Source: Glandiceps talaboti
Lineage: Eukaryota > Hemichordata > Enteropneusta > Spengelidae
Direction: 5' to 3'
DNA length: 64,000 bases
Assembly (NCBI RefSeq): GCF_964340395.1
Contig: NC_135550.1
Location: 23,104,176 to 23,168,175 of the forward strand
In this document: positions 1-12,202 of the stretch, piece after piece
How the letters are laid out: each line of letters begins with the position of its first letter
Position numbering within the stretch: position 1 is the first letter of the stretch
The notes under the pieces: generated by a model
Told to the model about the DNA's origin: nothing
The model's database searches: none
Seen by the model: the letters and a program-made list of their open reading frames with translations, nothing else
Position numbers and translations under genes: made by a program

Positions 1-512
1 ACATATAATGGGACACATAGAACAGCTGACAAATTTTTAATTATTAATATTCTACTTCCTATGGTGTCCATTTGATTGTAAAATGTCTGCAACCAGTGTG
101 GCCTGTAAGTTAATTTGACATGGCACAGACACAGCAATTGTTTGTGACCCACCGAAATTGTGTTCCCCTCTGTGTTACCATGTTGTAACTCATAAGAAAA
201 CACATTTTTATGTTTTATGAATCACAGCACACAATTTTGTTTCTTATTAGAAGACACTCTGTAGACCATATAATGTAAACTGTAACCCAGTTGGTAATAA
301 CAGTGTGTCTAAAAAGTTCCTTCCTTCATCACAATATGTGTTTAATATAGTTGGCATGCAGGTACACTTTATTTATTGAGATTTCATATTTTGAAAAGAT
401 AACTTTGTAAGATTTCTGCTATTAATATTTTAGCATTTCATGTCTAACAAAGTCATCTCATAATGAACATTACAGTATTTTACCTTCAACTATTGTATCA
501 CTTATATTACAG

Positions 513-3500
513 TGTTGTTTGGATTGATGTCAAAAATATTGGAAATAAGAAAAGACTGACTGCAGTGGGTTGTGAAAATGGCTTCCTAAGAATATCCATC
601 CAGGACCAGAAAGACCTTAGTAAGTTTACTACAAATGTAACTATATTCTACTCTTGTGGTGTAGTGATCCCAACATTGTTGTCCAATTGAATCCATAGCA
701 ACAACCAGAATACTGGGCATTGTCACAAAGAAAAAAAATTCAATATAATTGTTAACTTGTATAAACTTTTCTTCAAAACATTACAAAAACATGAACAAAG
801 TTATGAATGTTGTTATAAAAAAGTAGATAGTCTCCGTACAGTTTACAAGGAAAACACAAATGTATTAGAAATACTATGTCTTCATTGATATGATGACATT
901 GTCCCCAATGTTTAAACTTGCTGATTCATATTCTGAGTTTTATGAAAACATGGTGGCCATTTGGTTAAAATATTGTGAAAGTCACAAAATAAAGTGATGC
1001 ACATATTGAACGACAATATCTGACAATTGTGCCAGGTTTGTTTGAAATTAGCCCATGTATATTTGAGCAGATGATAACGGAAGGATGGCTGGATGCACGG
1101 ACAGATGGACAGACAGTGGACAGACAGTACCCAACATAGTAGTCATGTTGGGGTCTAAATACAATTTGTGCAGTGTGTTCTCTTGGGAAAGGTTGTGCAA
1201 ACATTCAAAATTTTGTTGTCATTTTTGGTCTGATATGTAACTTTAACAACATTGTCACATCTGATATATGTGATTTGTTTTTTTCAGAAGTGGTTAAGTT
1301 CTGCAGTGGACAACATGACGGAGTTATTTCCTGTGTCAAGGTGTTTGGTTGTCATAGCAATGAACAGACACCACCATATCTGCCAACAAGTGAGGAGAAC
1401 AGAAACGCTGAACATGATTTAGAAGAAGATTACAATGTATTGATAACTAGTGCTGTGGAACCTACAGTTGTCTACAGGTTAGTGTAATTGATTTAGGATA
1501 TTTTCTGTGTCTGGAGATACATCGTGTGATCAATTGATTTGTCACATGATTTACATATTCTGCAATTTTGATACATATTTATCATCCTGCATAGATTGTT
1601 TGATTGATTGATATATTGATCAGTTGGTCAGTTTTTTTATCAACTGAGTTTCTTCAGATCCAAACGAGATGAAAACCCTAATGCTGATCTTTATATTCAT
1701 ATTCATGCTCATATTCATATCCATATTTCAATGTCTGTTTTTACTGCCATAGTTAAGTTATTCAACCAATTCATGGTCACCTTACATACCAGATATCCTG
1801 GAAACAATGGTCCAAAACTTACAATACAGTCACAGTGATTTTCAAAACAACATATTTTAAAGTGTTCAATGAAAATGTGACAGTTTTCTGTATTTTTTTC
1901 TTTTCAGGAATATTTTTGAAAATGGTTTAAGACAACAGTATATTCTTAAAGATAGTGAAAAGTATGATGGTGTCCTGTGTGCATGTTTAGGTGATGTAGA
2001 TTGGGATGGAAATTTGGAGATACTTCTTGGTACATATGGTCAGGTAAGATGGTTTGTAGTAGGATATCACAATTTGATATGTATTATTGGTGTAATAGTT
2101 GAACAATAAAGTTACTCATTCAGACTGGCTCCCTGTGGCATCATGGTTAAAACTAAGGATTAGCAGTCAGTAGGTCATGGGTTCAAATCCCACTGGAAAC
2201 AGCCGTGGTATTTTCAGTGACCAACCCAAACCCAGGGTGGGTGTTCTACAGATGCAATGGGTAGGCTGTATCACTCAGCCGTGTCTCACTCACAAACAAG
2301 TGCGAATTTGGATGTAATTCCTGGAGTAATGACACTAAAATGGTAACAGGACAACTGCCCCCCGGACAACTGCCCCCCGGACAATTGATACTGTCGACGT
2401 TGTGGTTGCGCTGATTCACCGGCAATCATTTGGTTGATGACGACGTTGTTAAGTGCCTGCTCACATTTCAGAATATTGAGATTGGTTGTGTAAATTCCAT
2501 TGTATTGGAAGTATTCTTAAAGTGAGAATTAAACATCCAGAAGCACACGAGCACTCGGGTAGGTGATTCTGGCAAGCCAAAATCTCTTCTCAGTCGTGAC
2601 TAATTCCCGACTTGGACCTGAACGATCCCGTACGAGAGTGTGAGAGTGTGAGTGCTAGAGTGCAACGTTAGAACTATCCATACTTATACCGTTCAACTCT
2701 ACGACTCACAACACCTGTATATGATATTGAATGACAAACCCGTACATCTGTAATACAATTTTTTTTCGTTCGGGGGCAGTAGTCCGGGGGGCAGTTGTCC
2801 GGGGGGCAGTTGTCCTTCGGGGGCAATTGTCCGGGGGGCAGTTGTCCTTCGGGGGCAATTGTCCGGGGGGCAGTTGTCCTTCGGGGGCAATTGTCCGGGG
2901 GCAATTGTCCGGGGGGCAGTTGTCCGGGGGGCAGTTGTCCTAGAATCCACTAAAATGACACACATGGAGCCCACACATACTGTGCATTGCTAGTGAGGAC
3001 CAAGTGCTAGTGAGGTGTAACTCAAAGATTATGCAAAGATCAAGTTATATGATGATATGTCTGTGAACATGAAAATGTACAAGAGAACTAAAAGCTAGCG
3101 AACACTGATAGGAATAGATTACTAAGTGTCAGGTGAGATACTTTGTGATAAGTGCATATCAAATGAAGAGGGGAGTTTGAATGTAAGAATTACAGTTGGA
3201 TAGCTATTAGTCCAATGGACTAGGTCAACAAATGCAACCATTGCATAAAAGTATGGGTCATACCACAGGTGTACAGGGGTTGACCAGAGGCATCCATGAT
3301 ACTAAAGTTGCTGAACATACATACTGTAGGTGCTACTAGGCTTGATAGTAGTTGGTCGTTTCTAACCCATAACTGCTCACTGTCTACTGCAGGAATTGCT
3401 TGTATACAAGTACATAAAGGCTGAAAAATCACCCACAACAACAACAGCTTCTGAAGAAGAGGTGGAATATACTGCAGCTGCTATGGCAACAAATGAGGTT

Positions 3501-4167
3501 GAAGATGGAGAATATAAATTGATATGGCAACGTAGCTTTGCTCATCCAGTGCTTGCTATGCAGTATATTGATGTAACCAACGATGGACTGAAAGAGTTAG
3601 TCTTAGTATCTATGAAAGGTTTACATATCCTACAGGTAAGATGTGACATGACTATATGTAGCCTCCTATGTCTGTAGCAGTGTGTCTGTTTGTATACATA
3701 CACATTCCAGGGACTACAATACTGAAGGCACATACATTGATAACAAGGAATTGAAAATAGGCATGGTGTATTAATATACAGTATGTGTATACAGGTTACA
3801 ATAAAAGTATATCTTACCAACTCATCAACATCAATGTATTATATCCCCAATCTACCCTCACATGTGATAGTTGCTGTCCTGTACAGGAAGGTCATAATTA
3901 TCTTTTTAAAATTATCATGATTTATTGTTAAATGGCTTGATAATTCAGTTGGGGCTAAAGAAACCATGCCAGAATGCCTTAGTCTGTGTATATCTCACTA
4001 TATCAGCCATGTCTAACTCTTACACAGACCAATTTTGTACAATCTACCGTAAAAGAACGAGTGTCTTTTTCTCCTTTATATTTCAGCATGATTTAGAGAA
4101 AGCCAAAGATAGATGTATGGAGAGACTCAAACTGCTTTGTCTTGACAAAAGGGATGACACTGGATGA
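513..4167 (+). CDS. KPTN: Kaptin (KICSTOR subunit), 3' part of gene, five exons
   Basis: Coding exons are 513-619, 1288-1477, 1908-2043, 3393-3635 and 4087-4167 (TGA stop). All borders are AG/GT and the phases join cleanly. The encoded part starts at [15 protein letters not shown], corresponding to about the middle of vertebrate kaptin, and includes [13 protein letters not shown]-like, [40 protein letters not shown] and [12 protein letters not shown] blocks that match the known family order. Upstream exons lie left of the window. Kaptin is an actin-associated beta-propeller-like protein. As part of KICSTOR (with ITFG2, C12orf66/KICS2 and SZT2) it recruits GATOR1 to lysosomes, restraining mTORC1 when amino acids are scarce. 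The last protein residues (KRDDTG) are shorter than the Arg/Ala-rich human tail. The gene is convergent with ALDH6A1. The intron between exons 1908-2043 and 3393-3635 carries a SINE and a foldback element. The family call is from remembered sequence, and confidence is high. Confidence 0.93.
975..1150 (-). repeat. Dispersed repeat copy (shared with 51846-52075)
   Basis: Read on the minus strand, the stretch shares an ordered series of blocks with 51846-52075: a CTGTC/CATC-rich start, then AATTTCAAACAAACCTGGCAC, then TGTGCATCACTTTATTTTGTGAC, then a CATGGCxGCCAT-like end. It lies within a KPTN intron. The family is unnamed here, no terminal repeats were found, and no coding capacity is visible. 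Confidence 0.55.
2116..2332 (+). mobile_element. tRNA-derived SINE in KPTN intron
   Basis: The head contains an A-box-like GGCATCATGGTTAA and, about 35 bases later, a perfect Pol III B box GGTTCAAATCC (around 2179-2190). A body of about 140 bases with no tRNA similarity follows. No tRNA cloverleaf with intact acceptor stem is apparent, so it is a retroposon rather than a tRNA gene. It abuts the foldback element at 2343. Confidence 0.6.
2343..2947. mobile_element. Foldback-type non-autonomous DNA transposon with tandem-repeat arms
   Basis: The left end (2348-2391) holds two to three copies of the 15-bp unit GGACAACTGCCCCCC. The right end (about 2768-2941) holds around eleven reverse-complement copies, some with a CTTCGGGGGCAATTG variant. 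The arms can therefore pair. A 10-bp direct repeat CACTAAAATG flanks the element at 2333-2342 and 2948-2957, which looks like a target-site duplication of the length Mutator-like elements make. The centre (2392-2767) has no coding frame. Arm growth by tandem repetition is typical of foldback elements. Superfamily is not established. Confidence 0.6.
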
Positions 4168-4565
4168 TGTACAGTCAAAATGGAACCTCCAAAAACTAAT
4201 GGTATTCGAAATACAAAGCTAGGCTATCTCCATGGAAACAATGCAAGCTGTTGACTACTTCCGCTATCAATGTCATTGTGTTCACATTGAAACAATACTA
4301 GCTGTCAGCATTATCCAAAACATGTACTATATGTATATTTGCACTCATAGTAACAATTATTATGAATTGTAGTTGTACTGTTGGCATGGAAACAACTTCA
4401 GCTGATAAAACTTCAAACATTTGTGGTTTGTTTCATAGAAACACCAACTGATGTTACTTTACAAGAGAAATATTGTAATGTTTAAACAGAAGAAACAGTG
4501 ACTGCCAACAGTCCTAGAAATGTCCTTATGAAATGTGGCATCAGTATTTTTCACTGACCCAAACT

Positions 4566-4571
4566 AATAAA
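4566..4571 (+). terminator. Poly(A) signal AATAAA for KPTN
   Basis: A canonical AATAAA lies about 400 bases after the KPTN stop, before the convergent ALDH6A1 3' end. It is the first canonical hexamer on the + strand after the stop, so it is the likely 3' processing signal. Transcript data would be needed to prove use. Confidence 0.5.
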
Positions 4572-4909
4572 GTCGGGGATCTGATTCTTTGAGAGAGACT
4601 ATCAACTACAGTAGTGTCATTTCTGTTCTGTCTGTGGCCCACTTCGACCCTGTCTTTCTTTCAACCAATAATCACAGTTCATAGCACTACCCAAGCGGTA
4701 AAACTACCATCAAGTCGATAGTTTGAGTAAGATTTCAAAGTGTGATAACTTTCATTTTGTAACTCATTCAGAGATTTTAAACTCTTTGATTGATTATGAA
4801 GGACAATAATATATGTCATCCATAGTAGTATAAAAACAAGGCCAAAATGGGTACACAGAGAAATGAAAAAAAAAGAAGAAAGGCACTTGTATTTTACTTG
4901 TAAAATTGC

Positions 4910-4915
4910 TTTATT
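4910..4915 (-). terminator. Candidate poly(A) signal for ALDH6A1
   Basis: The + strand reads TTTATT, giving AATAAA on the minus strand, about 665 bases past the ALDH6A1 stop. It implies a 3' UTR of roughly 0.7 kb and leaves only about 340 bases between the two convergent poly(A) signals. Confidence 0.4.
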
Positions 4916-5579
4916 TGGCAGACCCAAGACTACAGAGCTTCTCATTAGAAAAAAGCAAGCATTTCCAACATATTAGTGAATAGAAAGTGATTCAAAGATG
5001 TACATCTTTTTTTTCATTTAGTTTTAATATTTTACCTATCCCCTTGGCAAAACGTACATCTGTGAAGAAGTTCCTCTCATAAGATTTCATGTCATGATTC
5101 TGTATGGAAAGGAAAACCAGGCACAAATATCACTTGAAATATTGACCTTTCCAAAAGCTTCCAAATGTAAATACAGAAATATATATTAAATTTGCAGCAC
5201 TATTTTTTTTCTTGATATAAAATTTCATCAAAAGTACTGATTTTTGTGTTGTACACCTTTACTAGTCGTCATTCCTTGGAGAAGAACAATTACAATCCCA
5301 TTAAACTGGCTGTTACTACATTCACAGTGAAGATCTGATTCCTTGAAAAAATAAATTTTTCCTTGATTTTAGTCATTGATTAAATCTATACTTTCTCCAC
5401 GACGACTTGGAAGTGGAAGCAAATTTTGTCCAACTTCAGAACTTTTAAAGTTTTATCGCATTCGATCTACTTTGTATTAGTAAAGTGTACAAATAAACAT
5501 TGCTTTTAAACTTGGATGTCAAAGACCATATTTTCTACAAAGGTCATACTGCTGAATTACAGTTTTTGTAGAGTGTAGT

Positions 5580-7638
5580 TTATTTCATGACTGGCATTGT
5601 GGTTGATGGCGCTTTCTTGTGAGAGACGTCATCTGCTTTCCACTGTGACATTACTGTCTTTGTTTGGGTGTAGAAGTTGATGCTCTTGAATGCAAAAAAA
5701 AAAAATAAACAAATAGTGTGTAATTAGTTTATGAACACGAGGGGGGGAAAGGGTCCTGGTAAAACTAAATTTCCATACCTTGTGTTACAATTTTGATGGA
5801 GAACCTCTGTAAAATACTTGGTGAGCCCAGGTGGATATTGAATACTTGCTGCCCTCACCAAAAATACAGCATTTCATAATTGTACGATGTTTGAATATTT
5901 TCATTGTAAAAGGTGAAAGCTGACGTAATAGCTAGGGAGCACACTTACAGATTTTCCTTGGAAGTTACTGCTACCCAGAAAAGATCCCCTTGAGCCAGTA
6001 AATGAAAACATTGGTAATGGTACTGGGATGGGAACGTTGACACCAATCTGAAATAAACAAACAATCAAATAATGAATTAAAAGTCAAAACAAAATGTCAC
6101 AAATTTGAGTCTGTGATGGTAAAACACATTCCATATTTTCACACGCCTTAGTTTTACATTTTTATGGTGCAGAAATATACACGAGTGGTTTTAATACACT
6201 CCATTCCATGACAGATGTTATGTAATCTTACATCGTTTATAAAAACTGCCAGCTTATTCAAACCTGATTCATAGAGAGGAACTACTGTCATTAAAATTAA
6301 GATTTAATATAATTATTTTACCTGTCCAACATCAATTTCATTACTGAATTTTCTGGCCGTTGCTCCATTTGTAGTGAAAATAGCAGTACCGTTGCCATAG
6401 GGATTTGAATTGATAACTTCAATGGCATCATCTAAAGTATCCACTGTCAAGATAACAAGTACTGGACCAAAGATCTCCTCTGTGTAACATTTCATATGTG
6501 GCTGTAGGAAAGAAAGAACAGATGAATTGGGATTGGTTGTAACATTTCACTAATCTGCTATCAAGGTGACTTGTACTGGTCCAAAGGTCCTCATCTGTAT
6601 AGTATTTCATATGTGGCAGTAGGAAGGAAAGAACAGATGAAATGTGATTGGTTGTAGCATTTCACTATATCCACTATCAAGGTGACTTGTACTGGTCCAA
6701 AGGTCCTCATCTGTATAGTATTTCATATGTGGTGGTAGGAAGGAAAGAAAAACTTCAAGAATATCAATGTTCATAACCTGATGTGTTCAAGAAATATTTC
6801 TTTCATCATTAGATTTACCTTAACATCTGTCAGAATGGTGGGTCCAACAAAGTTTCCTTTTTCATAACCAGGAACACTAACACCACGTCCATCTAGAATT
6901 AGATTGGCACCTTCATTCACACCACTCTGAACTAAATCACACACTCTGTCTTTGGATGCTGGTGAAATCACTGGTCCCAAGTCAGCACCTGGTTCTATCC
7001 CTGCAACAGACAGTTCAGAAAAGTATGAATTTAAGTGCTTAGATATATTCAGGATTAAGAAAAAGACAACTTAAAGAGTCTCATGACATGTTACCGCTAA
7101 CACTAGTATTTTTTATTGTGACAAGCCTAGAGTATATGATATTGAACTTCAGTATGATGACACTCACCAGCAGATACTTTAAGTTTCTTGGCACGATCTA
7201 CAAGGTCTGGAATCCAGTCTTTAGAATCACCAACAAAGACAGCTGTTGACAGAGCCATACAACGTTGACCAGCTGCTCCAAATGCTGCACCAACCAGCTG
7301 AAAAACACAGAAATGTGTCACACTGGTGTACTACAATTTGTAGCACTATTCATCACAAGGAAATTGCACTAGGCAGCTTACCTCTGACATTCTGTGATCC
7401 AAAACTATGCTGTGGATTTCCTATCAGTTCATAGCAAACTGACAATATGTATTGAAATTACAAAGATTAAAGATTTAATTTCCATCAAAGATATCACTTG
7501 GATTTAATAATTTGATGCTATTGAACAAACAAGGTTTTGGGATTCTGGTATCAAACAGTTTTAATCAGTGAAAATTCACTGACTGACTGGTTGATTGTTT
7601 TTTCTGACTGACTGACTGACTGACTGACTGACTGATCA

Positions 7639-7670
<32 letters not shown>

Positions 7671-10600
7671 ATTGATTGATTGATTGAATGATTGATTGGT
7701 TGATCAATCGATCAGTCGATGAATTGATTGTTGATTTTCTTACTTACTGACTGGTCTATCAAATTCTTTATCAATTGATTGGTAGTTCCTGACTCACCAT
7801 ATTGAGTGAGTTTTCCTTATTTGCATCAGGCATGAAAACACCATGATTCTTAGCTGCCATGTTACACTGAACACGTTTGCCATTTTTGGAGCCACGTTCA
7901 TAGATGTATTTACCGGCTGCATCAGCACCAACGAATGAAATGGCTTTGATGTCAGGGTTATCACAGATGAAATTTACAGCTGAAATAGATCAGATGCAGG
8001 ATATGTACAATACCGGCACACTAACTGTACTTTTCAACTTTTCCACCAAATATAATCATTTACCAATTCATAATTTTCAAATCATTTTCCAATTCATAAA
8101 TCTTCAATCCATGAAAATCCATATAGGAATGCATTAGTTTTTTATTAAAATAAAACAAATAAAGAAAATATACTTTAGGCTAATGAAACTAACATAGAAT
8201 ACATGTGTTTCAATATTGTGATTTCTGATCATTTTAACAAAGAAACTGTGCCAGGAAATGATCAATTGTATTGGTCAGAGCGTTTGTTGGCTGCTTTTAC
8301 TCTAAGAATTCTATCTTGGGTACATAATAAAGAAATATTCAGGTCCCTCAAAATAAAACAAATCAACACACAGAAGGAAAGACAAGTTGGATGATCGTAA
8401 TAAGTCCCACCAAAACAGGACAGATAGGTACGGCATATATAAAGGCTTTTCTATTCATTAAATTTACTTATGGGGAGGGGGTCCTTATAACTTTGCACAA
8501 CAGAGACATCTCAATACTCAATCAGAAGTTGGAAAACACCATTCTTAACAGCCATACACATATGTTTTAATGTTAAATCACCAACAGCCTCAAACTGTCT
8601 GATTATAAAGTTTACCTTCATGCTGGCCATGAATAACATTAATAACACCAGGTGGAAATCCAGCTGCTCTAGCCAACTCAATCAGTTTCATAGTCCCACC
8701 TGGATCACGCTCAGAAGGTTTTAGAACTGTTGTATTACCACACACCGCTGATAATGGAAACATCTGAAATCATATAACATGTAGTTAGGATATTTTGCTA
8801 ACCTTGTTTTGTTCTAATGATTGTTACTGAATTCCTTTACCACACTCAGTTGGAATACACATTTGTTTCTCAAAGACAATGCCACAGAAAATGCTGAATT
8901 TACAGATGCCTTTTAACGCTGCTACTGATTCATAATTACCAATATGATGGATACTGTTTTCCACGGTCTGGTAAATACATAAACTGATACATATAGGCCC
9001 AAACTAATCCTGGTTATGTTATAACTGTTTGTGTTTTCCACAGTCTGGTATAAACTGATACATATAGGCCCAAACTAATCCTCGTTATGTTATAACTGTT
9101 TGTGTTTTCCATGGACTGCTGAATACATGAACTGATACATAAAGGCCCAAACTAATCTTAGTTAGGTTATACATCAATCTTTGTGTTGTACATAATTTAA
9201 TAGAAATAAGAATATATATGCGGAACTTTGTTGGACTTTCAATGCAAACACATAGTAACACATTGAGGAAATATAGTACAACATCTTTAAACTCACCCAA
9301 AGAGGTATCAAGGCTGGGAAATTGAACCTAGAATCATAAAAAACACAAAACAGGACATGCTATGGAGATTACACAGTTTAATGTATAAACTTACAAGACT
9401 GTAATTCTCAGTATTAATAACTTTCTGAAGTATTACAAAAATTCAATCAAATTATTCATGCTAAAATTGCAGATAACAAACAGGATTGAAAAAGTAGTTA
9501 GACCAGTATTTCCAATATCAACAATGTAATATCAATGTTGCTTACTTAGAATTACTAAATGTATGATTGCCACGTCGTCATAACTTTCAATATATTTCAC
9601 TTCAGTTCAGTTCAAGGGACTGACAGTTACCATTTATCACTGTTACCTTATGGTGTAATACTAGCTGTAACTCCTAGTGGAACTCTGAACAAAAAATACC
9701 TGTATAACCACATTTCTTGGTAACTAGGGGTAACATAACAATGGTAGTTAACTTACGGTGTAATACCAGCTGTAACTCCTAGTGGAACTCTGAATGAAAA
9801 AATATCCATGTCCTTTGCAATTGATGGTAAAGTCTCACCAAGTTGTAAGGATGTGATACTGCATGCATGTTCTACCACCTCTGTCATAATGAAAAGAGAG
9901 AGAAGCACTTAGTATTATCTTAAAGCTCGGCGGTTGCCCAATATGCATTTCTGTATGCTTTTTGCCAGTCTGTTAACAAACACGATGCCATCCCACATTC
10001 CCACCACTACATTGAATTTGACTTATTTGCCTGACACCAGAATTCACATGGGAAAAATGTCTTTCGTATTACGAAAGATTTAAAATCATGTACTTAAAAG
10101 TTTCATGCTACACAGAAACTTTAGAAAATCAACAACACATGGATAGTGATATTTGCTTAACAACTAACCAAGGTAGGAAAGCAGAAAGTACTTTCAGGAA
10201 CATTTGAAATGATTAATTGCCATACAAAGCCTATATGAAATGCTCCAATACTCTGATTTCAGATTTTTATCAGATGTTACTTTGTGAGGCATGCGTTTGT
10301 TCTCATTGTCAGTATTAGTTAGGTGCCAGCCCATAATACTTACGAAGTCCTCTCATGACATCACCGTCTGCATCAGCCAATGTTTTACCTTGTTCCATGG
10401 TGATCAATTTAGCAATGTCTTTCTACAAAGACAGAGATATTTGTATGTCATATAGCATATATAGCCATGGCTTACCAGTGTATATTAAAAGTCAAAGTTG
10501 TATGAAGATGTAAATGTTTTGATATTGTAGAAATTAATATTCAGTAATATTTCATTTTATTTTAGTACAAGAAAAGGACATCCATACAGCAAAATAGTCA

Positions 10601-12202
10601 TAGACATATTTCAGATATTTGCTATTCTGACAGTGATAATTCTATGTGTTCAGTAATTTCAACTAAAATGTGATTGTGCATACTGAGCAGATGGAGAGAG
10701 AGATATGCATATTCTTCAGCCTGATGGTCCCCACGAGTCTAAATGTTTTCTACTTTATAAAGAGTCAACAAAGTGGGTTATATCCAAACCTATTACCAGT
10801 TGTATCATGATTGGATTAAAATATACATTTTTGACACTCACTATATTCTCCTTGATTAAATGTTGGAACTTGAAAAGGACCTGTTGTCTGGTTAAAATCG
10901 ACGTCTGTGACCAGGCTGGAAAGGCAGCCTTAGCAGCAGCTACTGCTGCCTCCATCTCATCCTGTGTGTTCTTTGGTACCCTGGTAACAACTTCATTGGT
11001 AGCCTACAAGAAAACAGTAAAGTGTGTTTCTCAAACCACAAACAATAGTATGGTGTATGATGACACTTTGTTGTGATTTGAATTAAATACTAACACATCC
11101 CAGCAAGGGCAATATCATAATTTCATGCCTGTACAAGGGTTGGCACTCTTTACCAAAATTTTGATGATGCCCAAGCCAAAAGTGTAATAAACCTGGACAT
11201 GTACAAAAAACTTTCACATGTTGTATATTCCAGAACTTTTATATGGTAAAATCAAATTCAAGGACAAACGCTCTGAATAACATAATATATAGTTTACTTA
11301 CAGGGTTGTGGACATCAATCCATTCTGTTGTTTTGGACTCTACAAATTCATTATTGATGAAATATTTTGTTGTTGGCTGAAAGAAATAAACACATGTTTA
11401 AAAACATCTTGTGAAATAAGCTAAAGAAATTATATTTGGATTGAAAAATGAAATCTCATAAGATTCCTCAACTTCCATTTCACATTTTTTTTCATAAAGC
11501 CAAAGAGACTCACATCATTTGGGCGACATGAACACTGATCAAGTCAAGTTTACATTATCATATATTGTAAAATGTTAGGTAACCAAACATGTTTGGTTCT
11601 GGCATTGATGAATATTAGCCAGTTTTAAGTTATATCAGTATCAAGTCTTTACCACTTCAAAAACCAAGGCCGTTCCTTACAGAACACACAGATGAGCTCC
11701 ACACTCATGTCACTGGCAATGATAATGATTAATGTATCATGATATGTTTTATATGTCTGACATCATAAATATTACAACTTACAGCGGCACTGCTCCATAG
11801 CCTAGTTGGTATGCGATCTGCCAATGATACCTATCAAAAAAAGTATCATTAATATCAGAGAAAACACAACATATCAACCAACATGCACCGAACGAAAATG
11901 GCTGCCTATCTACAATATTATTTGTTTATGTGTTGTATAGTATTGCATTCATTCAAGTTGACAATAAATGGCAGCGTCGGTTCCGGGTGTCAGTCGCACC
12001 ATGGATGTAATAGTTGTATATGTATGGTCGCACTTAGCTCTGGATTATACACGCGGCTGGGGGTTTCGACTCGTCGGAACCCTGCAGCGTATACATTTCT
12101 GCCTGCTTCCAATGTCTGCTGTCTGTGTCTGCCTGCATTCTGAATGGAGTACTAATAGTAATACCTTACCTTGACAAACCTGAATTTGGCTACATGTAAC
12201 AT
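5580..12202 (-). CDS. ALDH6A1: Methylmalonate-semialdehyde dehydrogenase, mitochondrial; 14 coding exons, complete
   Basis: Exons on the minus strand, 5' to 3': 12170-12202, 11783-11830, 11302-11376, 10842-11003, 10344-10422, 9757-9880, 9297-9327, 8616-8763, 7798-7979, 7168-7297, 6819-7000, 6322-6501, 5949-6047 and 5580-5684. They sum to 1578 nt, giving 525 aa (human 535). The first 27 residues ([18 protein letters not shown]...) are basic and amphipathic, as expected of a mitochondrial presequence. Family marks seen: [21 protein letters not shown], the catalytic cysteine in [12 protein letters not shown] (exon 7168-7297), EEIFGPVL, and [15 protein letters not shown]. The enzyme is a CoA-acylating aldehyde dehydrogenase that oxidises methylmalonate and malonate semialdehydes to propionyl- and acetyl-CoA in valine and thymine catabolism, using NAD. 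Two exons have partial tandem copies in flanking introns (see repeats). Start choice: the only ATG before a good donor that yields a targeting peptide. Confidence 0.96.
6440..6750 (-). repeat. ALDH6A1: Tandem partial copies of an ALDH6A1 exon (pseudo-exons)
   Basis: The 5' part of the coding exon 6322-6501 (encoding [15 protein letters not shown]) plus its acceptor and upstream intron is repeated twice more in the intron, at about 6555-6628 and 6668-6743, with a period of about 115 bases. The copies encode [14 protein letters not shown] because of a one-base gain relative to the real exon plus substitutions. They cannot replace the exon. The two extra copies are more like each other than like the parent, suggesting a later second duplication. 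Confidence 0.75.
7597..7735. repeat. Tetranucleotide microsatellite (TGAC)n then (TTGA)n
   Basis: A perfect run of TGAC units passes into imperfect ATTG/TTGA units with ATCAATCGATC interruptions, inside an ALDH6A1 intron. Confidence 0.85.
8956..9172. repeat. Minisatellite, about 70-77 bp unit, three copies
   Basis: Three head-to-tail units beginning TTTTCCACxGTCTGGTA and containing ACTGATACATATAGGCCC lie in an ALDH6A1 intron. Units two and three are about 70 bases and the first about 77. Divergence is a few changes per unit. Confidence 0.75.
9645..9700 (-). repeat. ALDH6A1: Partial copy of ALDH6A1 exon 9757-9880 (pseudo-exon)
   Basis: The 3' end of the exon and its donor region (encoding [11 protein letters not shown]) recur about 112 bases away in the downstream intron, with two or three base changes over roughly 45 bases. 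The copy has no matching acceptor or upstream exon half, so it is a fragment. It keeps a donor-like TAAG-adjacent end. Confidence 0.7.

Noticed and set aside
2116-2200. A tRNA gene (A and B boxes present)
   Set aside because: No acceptor stem or full cloverleaf; a non-tRNA body follows, so it is a SINE head. The same reasoning applies to 47760-47831 on the minus strand.
2674-2974. Pro-rich frames [11 protein letters not shown] on the minus strand
   Set aside because: They are the 15-bp tandem unit of the foldback arm read in frame; a length divisible by three keeps any frame open.
6428-6743. Extra ALDH6A1 exons as alternative exons
   Set aside because: The copies lose the frame after about ten residues and encode non-conserved sequence, so they are pseudo-exons.
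11883-12174. Two overlapping + strand frames near the ALDH6A1 start
   Set aside because: They lie in the ALDH6A1 first intron, opposite strand, with no splice context or domain.
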